Assembly (NCBI GenBank): GCA_963783145.1
Contig: CAWAMM010000007.1
Span: forward strand, 620,001-684,000
Direction of reading: 5' to 3'
Length of the DNA: 64,000 bases
DNA from: DATGKG01 sp963783145
GTDB taxonomy: Bacteria; Desulfobacterota; Binatia; Binatales; Binataceae
A program made the position numbers and the translations under genes. Below are positions 52,904 to 61,107 of the stretch, in pieces (the stretch's first letter is position 1; each line of letters opens with the position of its first letter). A model generated the notes under the pieces. It did not search any database. It saw nothing but the letters and a program-made list of their open reading frames with translations, and had not been told where the DNA came from.

Positions 52904-53164
52904 TTAGTTGCTTATTTTCGATGACTGCTGAGGTCGCTGCGTGTCGAAACTGTCGATGTCCGGTAGGCGATGGCCGCCCTCATTAACGTGGACGTCTATC
53001 CAGGAATGGAGGGCGTCGCGCAGGTCATCGCGGGCTTCATCGAGGGTCGCGCCAGTTGACCATAGTCCCGGCAGTTGCGGGATCGATCCAAACCACTGCG
53101 CGCCTTGTTGTTCGAAGTGCGCCGCGCGCATCGCCGCTTGGATGTATTCTGCGTCGGCTGCCAT
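52904..53164 (-). CDS. hicB: HicB-type antitoxin
   Basis: The 86-residue protein has WFGSIPQLPGLWSTGATLDE and ARDDLRDALHSWI, the partially degraded RNase-H-like fold of HicB antitoxins, then a short C-terminal tail. I chose the ATG at 53164; an open upstream part is not HicB-like. It precedes hicA on the minus strand, the less common antitoxin-first order for this family. Confidence 0.85.
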   Translation of the reverse strand: MAADAEYIQAAMRAAHFEQQGAQWFGSIPQLPGLWSTGATLDEARDDLRDALHSWIDVHVNEGGHRLPDIDSFDTQRPQQSSKISN

Positions 53165-53421
53165 AAACTGACAGTAGCGCTTTGTGCGCCTCAAGGCCAC
53201 GCAGCTGACGTGTAGGTCCGTCTGGAGACGCTCGCGACACGCGAGCTTGGCGACTCGGCCGCCTCGCTCAGGATGACAAGCGCTAGAAGAACAGAGGGGA
53301 AGAATTGTATTTTCTAAGGGACACTCACCCGCGCCATCGGATGGCGCGTCTTTCTAATTTCGCTTCGGGCTCCACTTTGCTCCGCCTCAGCGGCTTCCGC
53401 GTCCCTTCTGGGAGGAGGAGA

Positions 53422-54291
53422 TTAGTGCGGATGCAGCACCGTCACGATGTAGTACATCCAGAGCGGGACCAGCGTGGCGCAATAACCGTACATCCAGAGC
53501 ATGCCGACGAAGCCGCCCCATGAGGCCGCATCGGTGCGAGGGTTTTTCACCATCATCGAGCGCGTCACATCAGTCGCGAGGCGCCGCAGTATCGGCATCG
53601 AGGCGTTGTTTGCGGCAGGGGAGGGGTTCCTCTTCATCTCGGCGCGCAGGCTCGCCAGATGCGCGGTCTCGAAGGGCAGATATGCAATGCCGAAGAGCAC
53701 GCTCAGCAGGAGCAGCACTTCTTTACCGCCAAGCGCGCCACCGATTGTCAGGTACAGATAAGCGCTCGCGATCGCGTTGGCGGTGAAAATCAGCAGCCAG
53801 CCGGATTCCTCGTAGAAGTAGAGTTCGAGGCGCTCGGTCAGGATAGCCGTCCATACGAAACACTGGCTGATAACGACCTGCGCGACCATCAGCCATGAGA
53901 GCGCGGTGACCCATCCGACATGATTGAGGTTGAACAGGCGCAGGATATACGCGAACAAAAAGATCCAGGCGACCTCTGCGAATGTCGCGAGCAGTCGCGT
54001 AACGAAGATCGACGAGAAGAGGGAGGCATGGAAAACCACGTCATGCTCATAGCGCACCGGGTAGAGGCATCGATAGGCCGACACTGCGAAGAGGATCAGC
54101 GCGGGGAGCACGACATAGGGATCGGCGGCGCCCGACCCGAGCGTCATCGCGAGGAAATATAAATTGACGATAGCACCGAGCTTCAAGAGGCTGAGCGCAT
54201 TCGTGTAGTCGCCGGTCGGCCAGGAATGGCTCGCAATTATGGCGGTCAGCGAGGCCGCGCTCCGTGATGTTGGTGTAACTCCGCTCTCCAT
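53422..54291 (-). CDS. Multi-pass membrane protein of unknown function
   Basis: The 289-residue product has about seven hydrophobic segments, for example ALSLLKLGAIVNLYFLAMTL, PYVVLPALILFAVSAYRCLY, WVTALSWLMVAQVVISQCFV and LWMYGYCATLVPLW near the end. I start at the ATG at 54291. It matches no family I can name. Its last 60 codons exist again at 52427-52608, on the other side of hicBA. Confidence 0.7.
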   Translation of the reverse strand: MESGVTPTSRSAASLTAIIASHSWPTGDYTNALSLLKLGAIVNLYFLAMTLGSGAADPYVVLPALILFAVSAYRCLYPVRYEHDVVFHASLFSSIFVTRLLATFAEVAWIFLFAYILRLFNLNHVGWVTALSWLMVAQVVISQCFVWTAILTERLELYFYEESGWLLIFTANAIASAYLYLTIGGALGGKEVLLLLSVLFGIAYLPFETAHLASLRAEMKRNPSPAANNASMPILRRLATDVTRSMMVKNPRTDAASWGGFVGMLWMYGYCATLVPLWMYYIVTVLHPH

Positions 54292-54409
54292 CGTTACTTT
54301 CGTTGCCTGATTGCTCGCGTGATTTCCGGCTCCGTCTGATGACGGACCACCGTAACACAAAATTAACACGAAATTTAAACAAACGTCATGATTCGACGGT
54401 AGCGGAGAG

Positions 54410-55003
54410 TCAAATCGGACATCTGTTGGAGGGCGGGATTAGTGCGACGAGGCCGGGACCGCGCGCATCATGTTGTCCAGATCCGAGGACTGCGGCGATG
54501 ACACCATCAAAGCGCGCGGGAATCGAGGGATCCTCGACGTTCGCGTAGGTGCTTCCGTCACCGAAGCGCATGATGCGCGTCGAGAAGGCATGCTCAGCCT
54601 GCGCCACCGTGCCGGAGAATTTCAGCATGCCATTGGAGGCGGGCTGGACGGTAAAGCCCTCGCTGCGAAGCCATTCGGAAACCGCATCGACATCGGCCTG
54701 GCTGGGGCCGAAGCGCCGATTGTATTCGCCGGGCGCCAGCCATTGGCGAAAGTGTGGCGAGGACGGGTTCTGCTGATCGGCGAGGAGCTGATCGAGTTCC
54801 GCCTTATTGCGCACCGCGAGGCTGATTTCCATCGAGAGCTGCTGGTTGGGGTCCGCAGCGCCGACCGAGGCGAGCGTGGCGGCCTCGCGCGGATGGTTTC
54901 CTTTTAGAATCACGGTATCCATAGCGGGCGTGCTCCGTAGGTTGAGGCTAAGCAGCGCCAGCGTGGCAATGAGCGCGGCGATCGCGATCCTACGCATGCT
55001 CAT
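54410..55003 (-). CDS. Pro-kumamolisin activation domain alone (S53 pro-peptide)
   Basis: The 197-residue protein has a signal (IAIAALIATLALLSLNLRST) and then the S53 pro-peptide: MEISLAVRNKAELDQLLADQ, SSPHFRQWLAPGEYNRRFGP, VSEWLRSEGFTVQPASNGML and FSTRIMRFGDGSTYANVEDP. It ends without any sedolisin catalytic domain (no S-G-T-S). The ATG overlaps the gluconokinase stop as ATGA. It may be a truncated protease or an inhibitor-like stand-alone protein. Confidence 0.8.
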   Translation of the reverse strand: MSMRRIAIAALIATLALLSLNLRSTPAMDTVILKGNHPREAATLASVGAADPNQQLSMEISLAVRNKAELDQLLADQQNPSSPHFRQWLAPGEYNRRFGPSQADVDAVSEWLRSEGFTVQPASNGMLKFSGTVAQAEHAFSTRIMRFGDGSTYANVEDPSIPARFDGVIAAVLGSGQHDARGPGLVALIPPSNRCPI

Positions 55004-55485
55004 AGCCCAAGTTGCTTGCGGATATTAGCCACGATGGTTTCCGGGGGCGGGGCGATATCGACCACGATCGCATCGCGAGGCTCCTCCAGCGTATCGAACT
55101 GGCTGCCGAGGAGATCTTTGTTCATGAAATGATTCGCGCGATGCGCGATCCTCGATGCGATCAGTTCGGGGCTGCCTTTCAGGAAGACGATCTTCACACA
55201 CGCGGGATCGACGACGATCTCATCGCGATACGATTGCTTCAGCGCCGAGCACGCGAGGACCACATTGAGGTTGCGCGTCAAGCTGTTCGCGATCAGCTCG
55301 CGGATGCTCGCCAGCCATGGCGCGCGGTCCGCATCGGTGAGCGCGATGCCCCTCGCCATCTTGTTTTTGTTCGCGGGAGAATGAAGATCGTCGGCGTCGT
55401 GGAATTCCCAGCCGAGCTGCTCGGCGAGCATCTTGCCGATGGTGGTTTTGCCCGCACCGGACACGCCCATCACGACGATAACCAT
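55000..55485 (-). CDS. gntK: Gluconokinase
   Basis: Phosphorylates gluconate to 6-phosphogluconate. Seen: MVIVVMGVSGAGKTTIGKML with Walker A GVSGAGKT, FHDADDLHSPANKNKMARGI, ALTDADRAPWLASIRELIAN, VVLACSALKQSYRDEI and FLKGSPELIASRIAHRANHF followed by DSQ-like LLGSQFDTLEEP. Its 161 residues are normal for GntK. It overlaps the downstream pro-kumamolisin gene by 4 bases, an odd pairing with no clear functional link. Confidence 0.95.
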   Translation of the reverse strand: MVIVVMGVSGAGKTTIGKMLAEQLGWEFHDADDLHSPANKNKMARGIALTDADRAPWLASIRELIANSLTRNLNVVLACSALKQSYRDEIVVDPACVKIVFLKGSPELIASRIAHRANHFMNKDLLGSQFDTLEEPRDAIVVDIAPPPETIVANIRKQLGL

Positions 55486-55536
55486 CCATCCAGCCTACAC
55501 GTCCAGGCCGAAGGGATCATCGAACGGCGAAGGTCG

Positions 55537-57102
55537 CTAGTCGGTTTCCGGGTTGGGGAGGAACGGAGAAGGCACGCCCCATACATCGTAGAGATTGGCG
55601 ACGAGGGTGGGCATCCCCGCGATCGGCACCAGCACCAGGTCGCCCACGCTCATGCTGATGGGCTCCTCATTCACGCGCCCGAGCCCGACGAGATCTGCCT
55701 CGGCAGCCTGAACGAAGTTGCAATGCAGCCCGCTGTAATAGACCAGCCCGGGCAGCTCCACGCCCGCGAAGTAGAGCTCGCCCGCGCCGAGTTCGCGGGC
55801 CGCATCGCGTGCGCGGCGGGCGATTTTCAGATTGGGGATGCTTTTGGCGCGCTCGCCGGCAATCGTCTTGGAGATTACCCATATGCGCTCGGGCGCGAAC
55901 AGCAGCAGGAGCGTCATCGCGACCACCCCCGCAATGGCGCGCGGATTGCCTCGCGAGAGGGGCGTCGCGAAGGCCCAGCCGAGGATCGAACCCGCGATCA
56001 GCGCGACCGGAATCAGCGCTGGGAGGACATACCATGGCAGCCGGGTTTGCACCGCGCAGGCCGCCGCGAATGCGACCACCAGCCAGATGAGCCATAGCTT
56101 CAGCGCGGGATGAATGGCGCGGATAGCTCGTGCGAGGCCCTCGCTCGCGTTCGCCTTCGCCAGCATCGACAGCGGTATCGCGAGCGGCAGCAGCCAGTAG
56201 GTCTCCTTAATGAACACCCACAGCGTATAAGTCGCGGGCTTGGTTTCATCCTCGAGATGAGTGGCGAAGCGACTGAGGGTCTCGTGCCCGATGAAGGTTT
56301 TCCAAAAGAGCGGGTTGTGGACCGCCTCGTACAGGTACCATGGGGACGCGACCAGCGCGGCCGCTGCGACGATGATGGCGAAGCCGCCGAGGCCGAGGCT
56401 CGAGAATTCCGAAATCATCGCGACTGCGAGCGCGACCACGATTAGCGGGATGAGGCCGGCGGCGCCCTTGCTCAGGATCGCGAAGCCGATGGCGGCGCCG
56501 GCGAGGGGAAGCCATCGACGGCTATGGCGCGCGCGCAACATCGCATAGAGCGCGAGGGTCGAGAACATCACCAGCAGCGGGTCAGTCGCGCATTCGCGCC
56601 CGCCCCGCGCGACGAAGAAGTAAAATCCCAGCGGCACGATTGCCGCGAAGGTCCCGGCGATGCGACCGCCGACCTCGCTTGCGGTCGCATAGAGCAGCAG
56701 CATCGTGAGGAGCGCGCATAGCATTGAGGGGAAGCGCGCCGCGAATTCGCTCTCGCCAAAAGCCTTGAAGGAACCGGCCACGACCCAGAACAGCATCGGC
56801 GGCTTCTTCATGTAGGGGGCGCCGTTCCATGAAAAATCGAGGTAGGCGTGATTGGCGAGCGACTCCCGCACCACCTGGACATAGGTCGCCTCGTCCCAAT
56901 CGAGCAGGGGAGCGCGGGTGAGGCCGGGTGCAAAGACTGCCGTGCCCAGCGCGATGATCAGGATGACTTCGATCCGGGCCTGATGGAGGCGCCGACCGAA
57001 GCTTCGGCGGGGCTGTTTTTGGGGTTCTAGAGACGGCTCGATGAACGAATCGATAAGGGGTGCGACTGCAGGTGTTGGAAGGTGGATATCGCAGGTTTCC
57101 AT
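55537..57102 (-). CDS. GT39-type membrane glycosyltransferase (ArnT-like)
   Basis: The 521-residue protein has a first membrane segment and a conserved LLDWDEATYVQVVRESLANH with the catalytic D-E pair of the GT39/GT83 family (PMT, ArnT), MKKPPMLFWVVAGSFKAFGE and about ten more membrane segments. It transfers sugars from a polyprenyl phosphate donor to a lipid or protein in the periplasm. Its acceptor is unknown. It lies 51 bases from gluconokinase on the same strand. Confidence 0.85.
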   Translation of the reverse strand: METCDIHLPTPAVAPLIDSFIEPSLEPQKQPRRSFGRRLHQARIEVILIIALGTAVFAPGLTRAPLLDWDEATYVQVVRESLANHAYLDFSWNGAPYMKKPPMLFWVVAGSFKAFGESEFAARFPSMLCALLTMLLLYATASEVGGRIAGTFAAIVPLGFYFFVARGGRECATDPLLVMFSTLALYAMLRARHSRRWLPLAGAAIGFAILSKGAAGLIPLIVVALAVAMISEFSSLGLGGFAIIVAAAALVASPWYLYEAVHNPLFWKTFIGHETLSRFATHLEDETKPATYTLWVFIKETYWLLPLAIPLSMLAKANASEGLARAIRAIHPALKLWLIWLVVAFAAACAVQTRLPWYVLPALIPVALIAGSILGWAFATPLSRGNPRAIAGVVAMTLLLLFAPERIWVISKTIAGERAKSIPNLKIARRARDAARELGAGELYFAGVELPGLVYYSGLHCNFVQAAEADLVGLGRVNEEPISMSVGDLVLVPIAGMPTLVANLYDVWGVPSPFLPNPETD

Positions 57103-57199
57103 CGAGATAGGTCTAGTATCTCAGGCTTCAAATTTGGTCGCAAAGGCGAACATAAAGTATACGGACGAAACTCAATCGCCGTTTCGTCAATGATCGATT

Positions 57200-57700
57200 T
57201 CATGCGCGATTCACTCCGCCGTCATTCGCGGCCGCCGTTCGCGCAAACGCTTCGATGACGCGGGCGGTGCGCTCAAGGTCCAGCGGCTTGGCGGTGTAGT
57301 ACTGCGCCGAATACCCGCGCGCGCGCCGCTCGTCGGCCTCGGTATGCGTGCTGGCGATGTAGATGAGCAGGGCTTGCGGGACATACTTGCGGATGCGATC
57401 CAGCAGCCATCCGCGCGCTTCCTCATCGACCGCGCCATCATCGACGAGGACCAGACGCACGGAAGGTCGAGAAAGCACCTCGCGACCGATGGCGGGATCC
57501 TCGCAGAGTTCGATTTTCCAGGGTGCGCGGACGGTTGCTCTGACCAGCGCAGTTAGTTCCTTGTCCGATGAGAACAGGACAAGAATAGGCGTCGGTACCC
57601 GCAAGGACTCACCGGCCGGCTGGGAAGCCGCAGGTTCGGTCCTCCGGACACGACGGGGGCGATGAACTGCCGACATCCTCTTGGGTGATGAATTCCGCAT
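57200..57700 (-). CDS. Stand-alone receiver-like protein
   Basis: The 166-residue protein has a disordered basic start (1-38) and then a CheY-like fold: PILVLFSSDKELTALVRATV, RLVLVDDGAVDEEARGWL with the phospho-acceptor-like aspartate, LLIYIASTHTEADE and YYTAKPLDLERTARVIEAF with the conserved lysine. No output domain follows. I chose the ATG at 57700. No sensor kinase is nearby. Confidence 0.75.
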   Translation of the reverse strand: MRNSSPKRMSAVHRPRRVRRTEPAASQPAGESLRVPTPILVLFSSDKELTALVRATVRAPWKIELCEDPAIGREVLSRPSVRLVLVDDGAVDEEARGWLLDRIRKYVPQALLIYIASTHTEADERRARGYSAQYYTAKPLDLERTARVIEAFARTAAANDGGVNRA

Positions 57701-58028
57701 GTTGGTGGTCGGCTTAGGGCCATTAATTAACTGGGATCTCGTAACGTCCGCCCGCATTTCGACGCGAGCCAAAGCCAAGCCATTCGATGATGATTATAGC
57801 CCGTAGCAAGCGATAGCGTCGAAAATTCACGATAACGAGAAGCGAGAACTGTGCCAGCCGTACGGATAGGTTGTTGTGCTTTTAAGCGCACATTTTACTT
57901 ATCTCGCAGGTCACGGCTGTGCCCACAGGACTCATCCGTCGATCGCCTGTACCCCTTGGCGTCACTCCAACCCCGGCCATGATTTTCGGCTTGATCAGAA
58001 AATCCGGCCACCAACGAAGCAAAGTTAA
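57701..58028. other. Region with no gene read between divergent genes
   Basis: About 330 bases between the receiver-like gene and a small plus-strand ORF. It is more AT-rich than its surroundings, likely holding promoters for both directions. No repeat or RNA gene was recognised. Confidence 0.4.
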
Positions 58029-58187
58029 ATGGCGCATTCAGATTCAACGGCACTGACTCCGATCGATACACGTGACAAGCTCTGGATGGCATTCTTCTCC
58101 GATCTTACGATGCTTGAGGCTTTGCGGTTTCTTTTTGCCCAATGGCACAACAATCGCTATCGAGATGACGACGCCAAATTGGCTTAG
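58029..58187 (+). CDS. Small ORF of 52 residues before the stress-protein gene
   Basis: Starts MAHSDSTALTPIDTRDKLWM and ends RYRDDDAKLA. The C-terminal half looks amphipathic (FFSDLTMLEALRFLFAQWHN). It ends 11 bases before the universal stress protein ATG, whose ribosome site overlaps its stop, suggesting coupling. It is too short to assign; it could also be untranslated leader. Confidence 0.45.
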   Translation: MAHSDSTALTPIDTRDKLWMAFFSDLTMLEALRFLFAQWHNNRYRDDDAKLA

Positions 58188-58198
58188 GAGTTTGCAAA

Positions 58199-59011
58199 AT
58201 GTCTCCTTCATATCAACGGATCCTTTGTCCGATCGACTTCGACGAGAACTCCCTTGCGGCGCTGCATGCTGCGGCGGATTTGGCGCGCCGCTCCGACGGC
58301 ACAGTGTTCGTCCTGCACGTCGTCCCTATGATCGTGCAACCCACCGCAATGCCAGTCTATGTAGACATCTATAAATCGCAGGAAGAGACCGCCTGGACCC
58401 GTCTCAAGGATATCGCGCGCAAGGATCTGGCGGGCGTCAAATACGAATTATTGGTGCATATGGGCGAGCCCGCCGGCAGCATCATTCGGATCGAGAAGAA
58501 AGTGAAGGCCGACCTGATCGTGATGGCCACCCATGGACGCCGCGGCTTCTCACGTTTCTTCCTCGGCAGCGTGGCGGAGGTGGTGTTGCGCGAATCGAGC
58601 TGTCCAGTCCTGACGATTCGGGCGCAACCTGCCGATAAGAAAACCGTCGGCGCATGGATGACACATAATCCAGTGATCGCGACCCTGGACGACAAACTCT
58701 CCGCGATCGAGGCGAAAATGCGCGAGGGCGATTTCCGCACGGTCCCGGTTATCAAGGACGACGTGGTGGTCGGTATCATCACCGATCGCGATTTGCGCCG
58801 GCTTACCGGGATGCTCGACGCGACCAAGGTCAAGGATGCGATGACCGAGAACGTCATCACGGTGACCGTCAACACTCCGATCCATGAGGCGGCGCGCTTG
58901 CTGCGTCAGCGCAAGATCGGCGGCCTGCCGGTGGTCGAGGACGGTAAACTTGCAGGTATGATCACGATAACTGATGTGTTAGAAGCACTGACCGAGAGCG
59001 AGCCCGCATAA
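58199..59011 (+). CDS. Universal stress protein fused to two CBS domains
   Basis: Residues 1-145 are a USP domain: YQRILCPIDFDENSLAALHA, MATHGRRGFSRFFLGSVAEV (ATP-binding G-x2-G-x9-G-S). Residues 150-270 are a CBS pair: WMTHNPVIATLDDKLSAIEA, VVGIITDRDLRRLTGM, AMTENVITVTVNTPIHEAAR and GGLPVVEDGKLAGMITITDV. Such proteins sense adenylates. It is followed by a GNAT acetyltransferase and acetate kinase, all on the plus strand. Confidence 0.9.
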   Translation: MSPSYQRILCPIDFDENSLAALHAAADLARRSDGTVFVLHVVPMIVQPTAMPVYVDIYKSQEETAWTRLKDIARKDLAGVKYELLVHMGEPAGSIIRIEKKVKADLIVMATHGRRGFSRFFLGSVAEVVLRESSCPVLTIRAQPADKKTVGAWMTHNPVIATLDDKLSAIEAKMREGDFRTVPVIKDDVVVGIITDRDLRRLTGMLDATKVKDAMTENVITVTVNTPIHEAARLLRQRKIGGLPVVEDGKLAGMITITDVLEALTESEPA

Positions 59012-59043
59012 TAACTTGTGAATGGTGGGGAGGATTACGAACC

Positions 59044-59601
59044 GTGAATCAGCCGGAACTTAATCCTCGTAGCTATGCCGTCGATGAGTTGCTGCGCGAC
59101 GGCAGCCCGATTCACATCCGCGCGATTATTCCGGCCGACAAGGACCTGTTGTTCGCGCATTTCAGCGGATTAAGCCAGGACTCGCGCTATACCCGATTTT
59201 TCGGCGCCAAACGCACCCTGACCCGCGACGAGCTCGCGCGCTTTACCGAACTCGACTTCGACAATCAGGTCGGTCTCACCGCTACTCTCACTGAGGACGG
59301 TACCGAGCGCTTCATCGGCGTAGGCCGTTATTTTCGCTTGCAGGATCGCGCGCATGCCGAAGTCGCATTCGCGGTGCTCGACGAGTTCCAGGGCCGCGGC
59401 ATCGCCACACTGCTGCTGGAGCATCTGCGACGCATCGCGAACGCCGGCGGGATCGCGGAATTCAGTGCTGAGGTGATGGCGTCGAACCGTCACATGCTCG
59501 ATGTGTTCCGCGAGAGCGGCTTCCAGCACCATAGTTCAAATCAGGGTGGTATTATTCACGTCGCTCTGCGCACCGACCACAAAGTTGGCACGCAACCTTA
59601 A
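59044..59601 (+). CDS. GNAT acetyltransferase, Pat-like
   Basis: The 185-residue protein has IHIRAIIPADKDLLFAHFSG, LDFDNQVGLTATLTEDGTER and the acetyl-CoA loop DEFQGRGIATLLLEHLRRIA, with MASNRHMLDVFRESGFQ near the end. This matches protein lysine acetyltransferases of the Pat/GCN5 group, but without the cyclic-nucleotide or ADP-forming domain of larger forms. It starts with GTG after GGGAGG. Position between a CBS-type stress protein and acetate kinase suggests control by acetyl metabolism, which is inference. Confidence 0.85.
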   Translation: MNQPELNPRSYAVDELLRDGSPIHIRAIIPADKDLLFAHFSGLSQDSRYTRFFGAKRTLTRDELARFTELDFDNQVGLTATLTEDGTERFIGVGRYFRLQDRAHAEVAFAVLDEFQGRGIATLLLEHLRRIANAGGIAEFSAEVMASNRHMLDVFRESGFQHHSSNQGGIIHVALRTDHKVGTQP

Positions 59602-59664
59602 CATGATACGATAGAAGCGCACTTCCCGAGCGGTATCCTCTCGCACAGCAACCGCTCTGATCAG

Positions 59665-60858
59665 ATGAAGGCGCTGGTTTTTAACTGCGGCAGTTCCTCG
59701 CTCAAGTTCGAATTGTTCGAACTCGAGGCGTCGTTGCGCGCGCACACCACTCTTGCATCCGGAAAAGTCGAGGAGATCGGGGAGCACGCGACTGCGAAAT
59801 TCATTGGCCCCGAGGGCAAGGAATCGCGTGGCGCCGCGCCCGCGTCCAATCACAAAGACGCTGCCCTCCATGCGCTGAGCTGGATCGAATCGCTCGACCC
59901 AAACCCGTTAGATGGACTCGATATCGTCGCACATCGAGTGGTCCATGGCGGCGGCGAGGTCGAGGAGCCACGCATCGTCGATGAGTCGGTGTATGCGGCG
60001 CTGACCCGCGCTGCGCAGTTCGCGCCGCTGCATAACCCCATCGCGATAAGTGTGATGCGCGCGGTTCAAGGGCATCTGCCCAAGGTGCCCGCCGCGGTGG
60101 TGACCGATACCGCCTTTCATCGCAACCTGCCGCCTGCCGCGCAGACCTACGCGCTGCCGCATCAGCTTGCCGAACAATATGGAATCCGCCGTTACGGTTT
60201 TCATGGCATCGGGCATGCCTGGATGATGGAGCGCTATGCCGAGATCACCGGCAAAAATCCGCGCGACCTTAACCTGATCACTTTTCATCTCGGCGCGGGA
60301 TGCTCGGCGTGCGCGATTCGCAATGGCCGTTCGGTCGACACCTCGATGGGGCTTACGCCGCTGGAAGGGCTGGTGATGGCGACCCGGTCGGGCGACCTCG
60401 ATCCTGCGATCGTGACCTGGCTCGGCACTAACGCCAAAATCGCGCCGGCTGAAATGGACCGCATCCTCAATCATGACTCCGGGATGAAGGGCGTCTCCGG
60501 CCTCTCCGATGATCTGCGCGAACTGGAAGAGGCTGCCGATAAAGGTAACCAGCGCGCGGCGCTCGCGATCGAGGTGTTCTGCCATCGTGCGCGCAAATAT
60601 CTCGGCGCCTACCTCGCGATTCCCGGGCGGCCCGAGGCAGTGATCTTTAGCGGCGGCATCGGGGAGCATTCCGAGCGCGTGCGCGGGAAGATTTGCGCTG
60701 ACCTCGAGTGGATCGGCCTCGAAATCGATGGTGCTCGCAATCACGACGCGACCGGGCATGAGACGCGCATCTCGACCGAGGCCTCGCGCATCGCGATCCA
60801 CGTCATCCCGATGAACGAGGAGCTCTACATCGCGCGCGCCGCCCTGCGGCTGGTCTGA
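59665..60858 (+). CDS. ackA: Acetate kinase
   Basis: Interconverts acetate and acetyl phosphate with ATP. Seen: MKALVFNCGSSSLKFELFEL, VAHRVVHGGGEVEEP, TDTAFHRNLPPAAQTYALPH, RYGFHGIGHAWM, ITFHLGAGCSACAIRNGRSV, DTSMGLTPLEGLVMATRSGD and VIFSGGIGEHSERVRGKICA. The 397-residue length is normal. No pta gene is in the window. It ends the stress/acetyl cluster. Confidence 0.96.
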   Translation: MKALVFNCGSSSLKFELFELEASLRAHTTLASGKVEEIGEHATAKFIGPEGKESRGAAPASNHKDAALHALSWIESLDPNPLDGLDIVAHRVVHGGGEVEEPRIVDESVYAALTRAAQFAPLHNPIAISVMRAVQGHLPKVPAAVVTDTAFHRNLPPAAQTYALPHQLAEQYGIRRYGFHGIGHAWMMERYAEITGKNPRDLNLITFHLGAGCSACAIRNGRSVDTSMGLTPLEGLVMATRSGDLDPAIVTWLGTNAKIAPAEMDRILNHDSGMKGVSGLSDDLRELEEAADKGNQRAALAIEVFCHRARKYLGAYLAIPGRPEAVIFSGGIGEHSERVRGKICADLEWIGLEIDGARNHDATGHETRISTEASRIAIHVIPMNEELYIARAALRLV

Positions 60859-60882
60859 ATCTCTAATATGATTCCGATCCTC

Positions 60883-60980
60883 GTAGGGGTCGTTCGCGAA
60901 CGACCCGCAGCGAAGATGCGCGCCCGACGATTTTTTCCGGGTTCCGCAATCGCTGCGGACACTTCGCGAAGCGCCCCTAC
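60883..60980. repeat. Compound palindromic repeat
   Basis: A 20-bp perfect palindrome, GGGTCGTTCGCGAACGACCC (60887-60906), is followed after 55 bases by CTTCGCGAAG; the outer arms GTAGGGG (60883) and CCCCTAC (60974) also pair. It lies after ackA and may act as its terminator or as a REP-type element. The rest of the 249-bp gap holds nothing else recognised. Confidence 0.7.
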
Positions 60981-61107
60981 CGAAACTACCAACCCCAGTT
61001 AGAATGAACTGGGGCGCTGAATGAGACCGGTTACGGGCTAGCGTCTTCAAACTTCGTTTCCCACCTCGATTGGGCCTGCGCTATATCAACTCGGAAGTGG
61101 AGCACCC

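Noticed and set aside
59908..61050. 380-residue minus-strand frame opposite ackA
   Set aside because: ackA is a clear conserved gene; long opposite frames are common in GC-rich coding DNA.
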